Assembly: GCA_900543555.1 (NCBI GenBank)
Contig: UQRL01000047.1
Coordinates: 1-13,320 of the forward strand
Direction: 5' to 3'
Origin: an uncultured Oscillospiraceae bacterium
GTDB lineage: Bacteria > Bacillota > Clostridia > Oscillospirales > Acutalibacteraceae
DNA: 13,320 nucleotides
The first letter of the stretch is position 1; each line of letters begins with the position of its first letter. The notes under the pieces were generated by a model that was not told the DNA's origin, did not search any database, and worked only from the letters and a program-made list of their open reading frames with translations. The position numbers and the translations under genes were made by a program. Positions 13,192-13,320 of this stretch are shown here, piece after piece.

Positions 13192-13320
13192 CTACTGCTC
13201 CCCTTGGGGCCGCAGCACCTTTTTGATATTTTTCTCGCACTTCAGGCGGGGAAGCATCACTTCCCGGCCGCAGCCGTTGCAGCGGATCTTAAAATCCATG
13301 CCCACCCGCAGCACGGTGAA
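13192..13320 (-). CDS. DUF951 family protein, C-terminal part (starts beyond the window)
   Basis: The frame enters at 13320 and ends at a TAG (13194-13192), giving 42 residues: FTVLRVGMDFKIRCNGCGRE followed by VMLPRLKCEKNIKKVLRPQ. This matches the small DUF951 family of Firmicutes, which has a Cys-x-x-Cys pair (CNGCG) of zinc-ribbon type. Function is not known. The N-terminal third, where the family carries a further conserved Cys, is outside the window. It is immediately upstream of prfA with 51 bases between stop and start, so the two are likely co-transcribed. It is the only gene in the window ending in UAG. Confidence 0.85.
   Translation of the reverse strand, partial: FTVLRVGMDFKIRCNGCGREVMLPRLKCEKNIKKVLRPQGEQ

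Overview
All recognisable genes lie on the minus strand, so transcription runs from high to low coordinates. The DNA is GC-rich. The gene set is a low-copy bacterial core set with Gram-positive features: Shine-Dalgarno sites of the GGAGG type, the dgt-dnaG-rpoD order, and a DUF951 gene next to prfA. A GC-rich clostridial Firmicute of the Oscillospiraceae type (Flavonifractor or Lawsonibacter-like) fits best. That placement is an inference from protein style and gene order, not a database match.

Layout in transcription order. (1) 13320 to 9875: the 3' end of a DUF951 gene, prfA (release factor 1), a single ORF fusing threonylcarbamoyl-AMP synthase (TsaC/Sua5) to dephospho-CoA kinase (CoaE), and a membrane-anchored lytic transglycosylase. 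These genes are tightly packed, with a 4-base ATGA overlap at one junction and a Shine-Dalgarno site that overlaps the prfA stop at another. (2) 9872 to 7363: a candidate promoter, two small membrane-anchored proteins that overlap by ATGA and look like diverged tandem paralogs, and an M18 aminopeptidase followed by a strong intrinsic terminator. (3) 7321 to 5504: a long cytoplasmic-looking protein of the serine beta-lactamase/esterase fold with an extra C-terminal region. (4) 5448 to 4487: an extended -10 promoter, a structured leader, and a membrane-anchored VanY/M15-type protein that has lost all four expected catalytic and zinc-binding residues. (5) 4442 to 4067: rpmE (zinc-type L31) as a discrete unit with its own -35/-10 promoter and a GC-rich terminator. 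(6) 4046 to 1: a YigZ/IMPACT family gene, then dgt, dnaG and the 5' end of rpoD. The last three form the classical replication-transcription (macromolecular synthesis) cluster, here without rpsU.

Most of the window is ordinary housekeeping sequence. Four things stand out. The prfA ribosome binding site is buried in a perfect 10-bp inverted repeat that begins right after the UAG stop of the preceding gene, which suggests RF1 autoregulation. TsaC and CoaE are fused. The VanY-like protein appears to be a pseudoenzyme. The two small membrane proteins at 8886-9823 appear to be tandem paralogs. No mobile element, CRISPR array, tRNA or rRNA was seen, and no gene-free stretch exceeds 300 bases; the longest is about 140.
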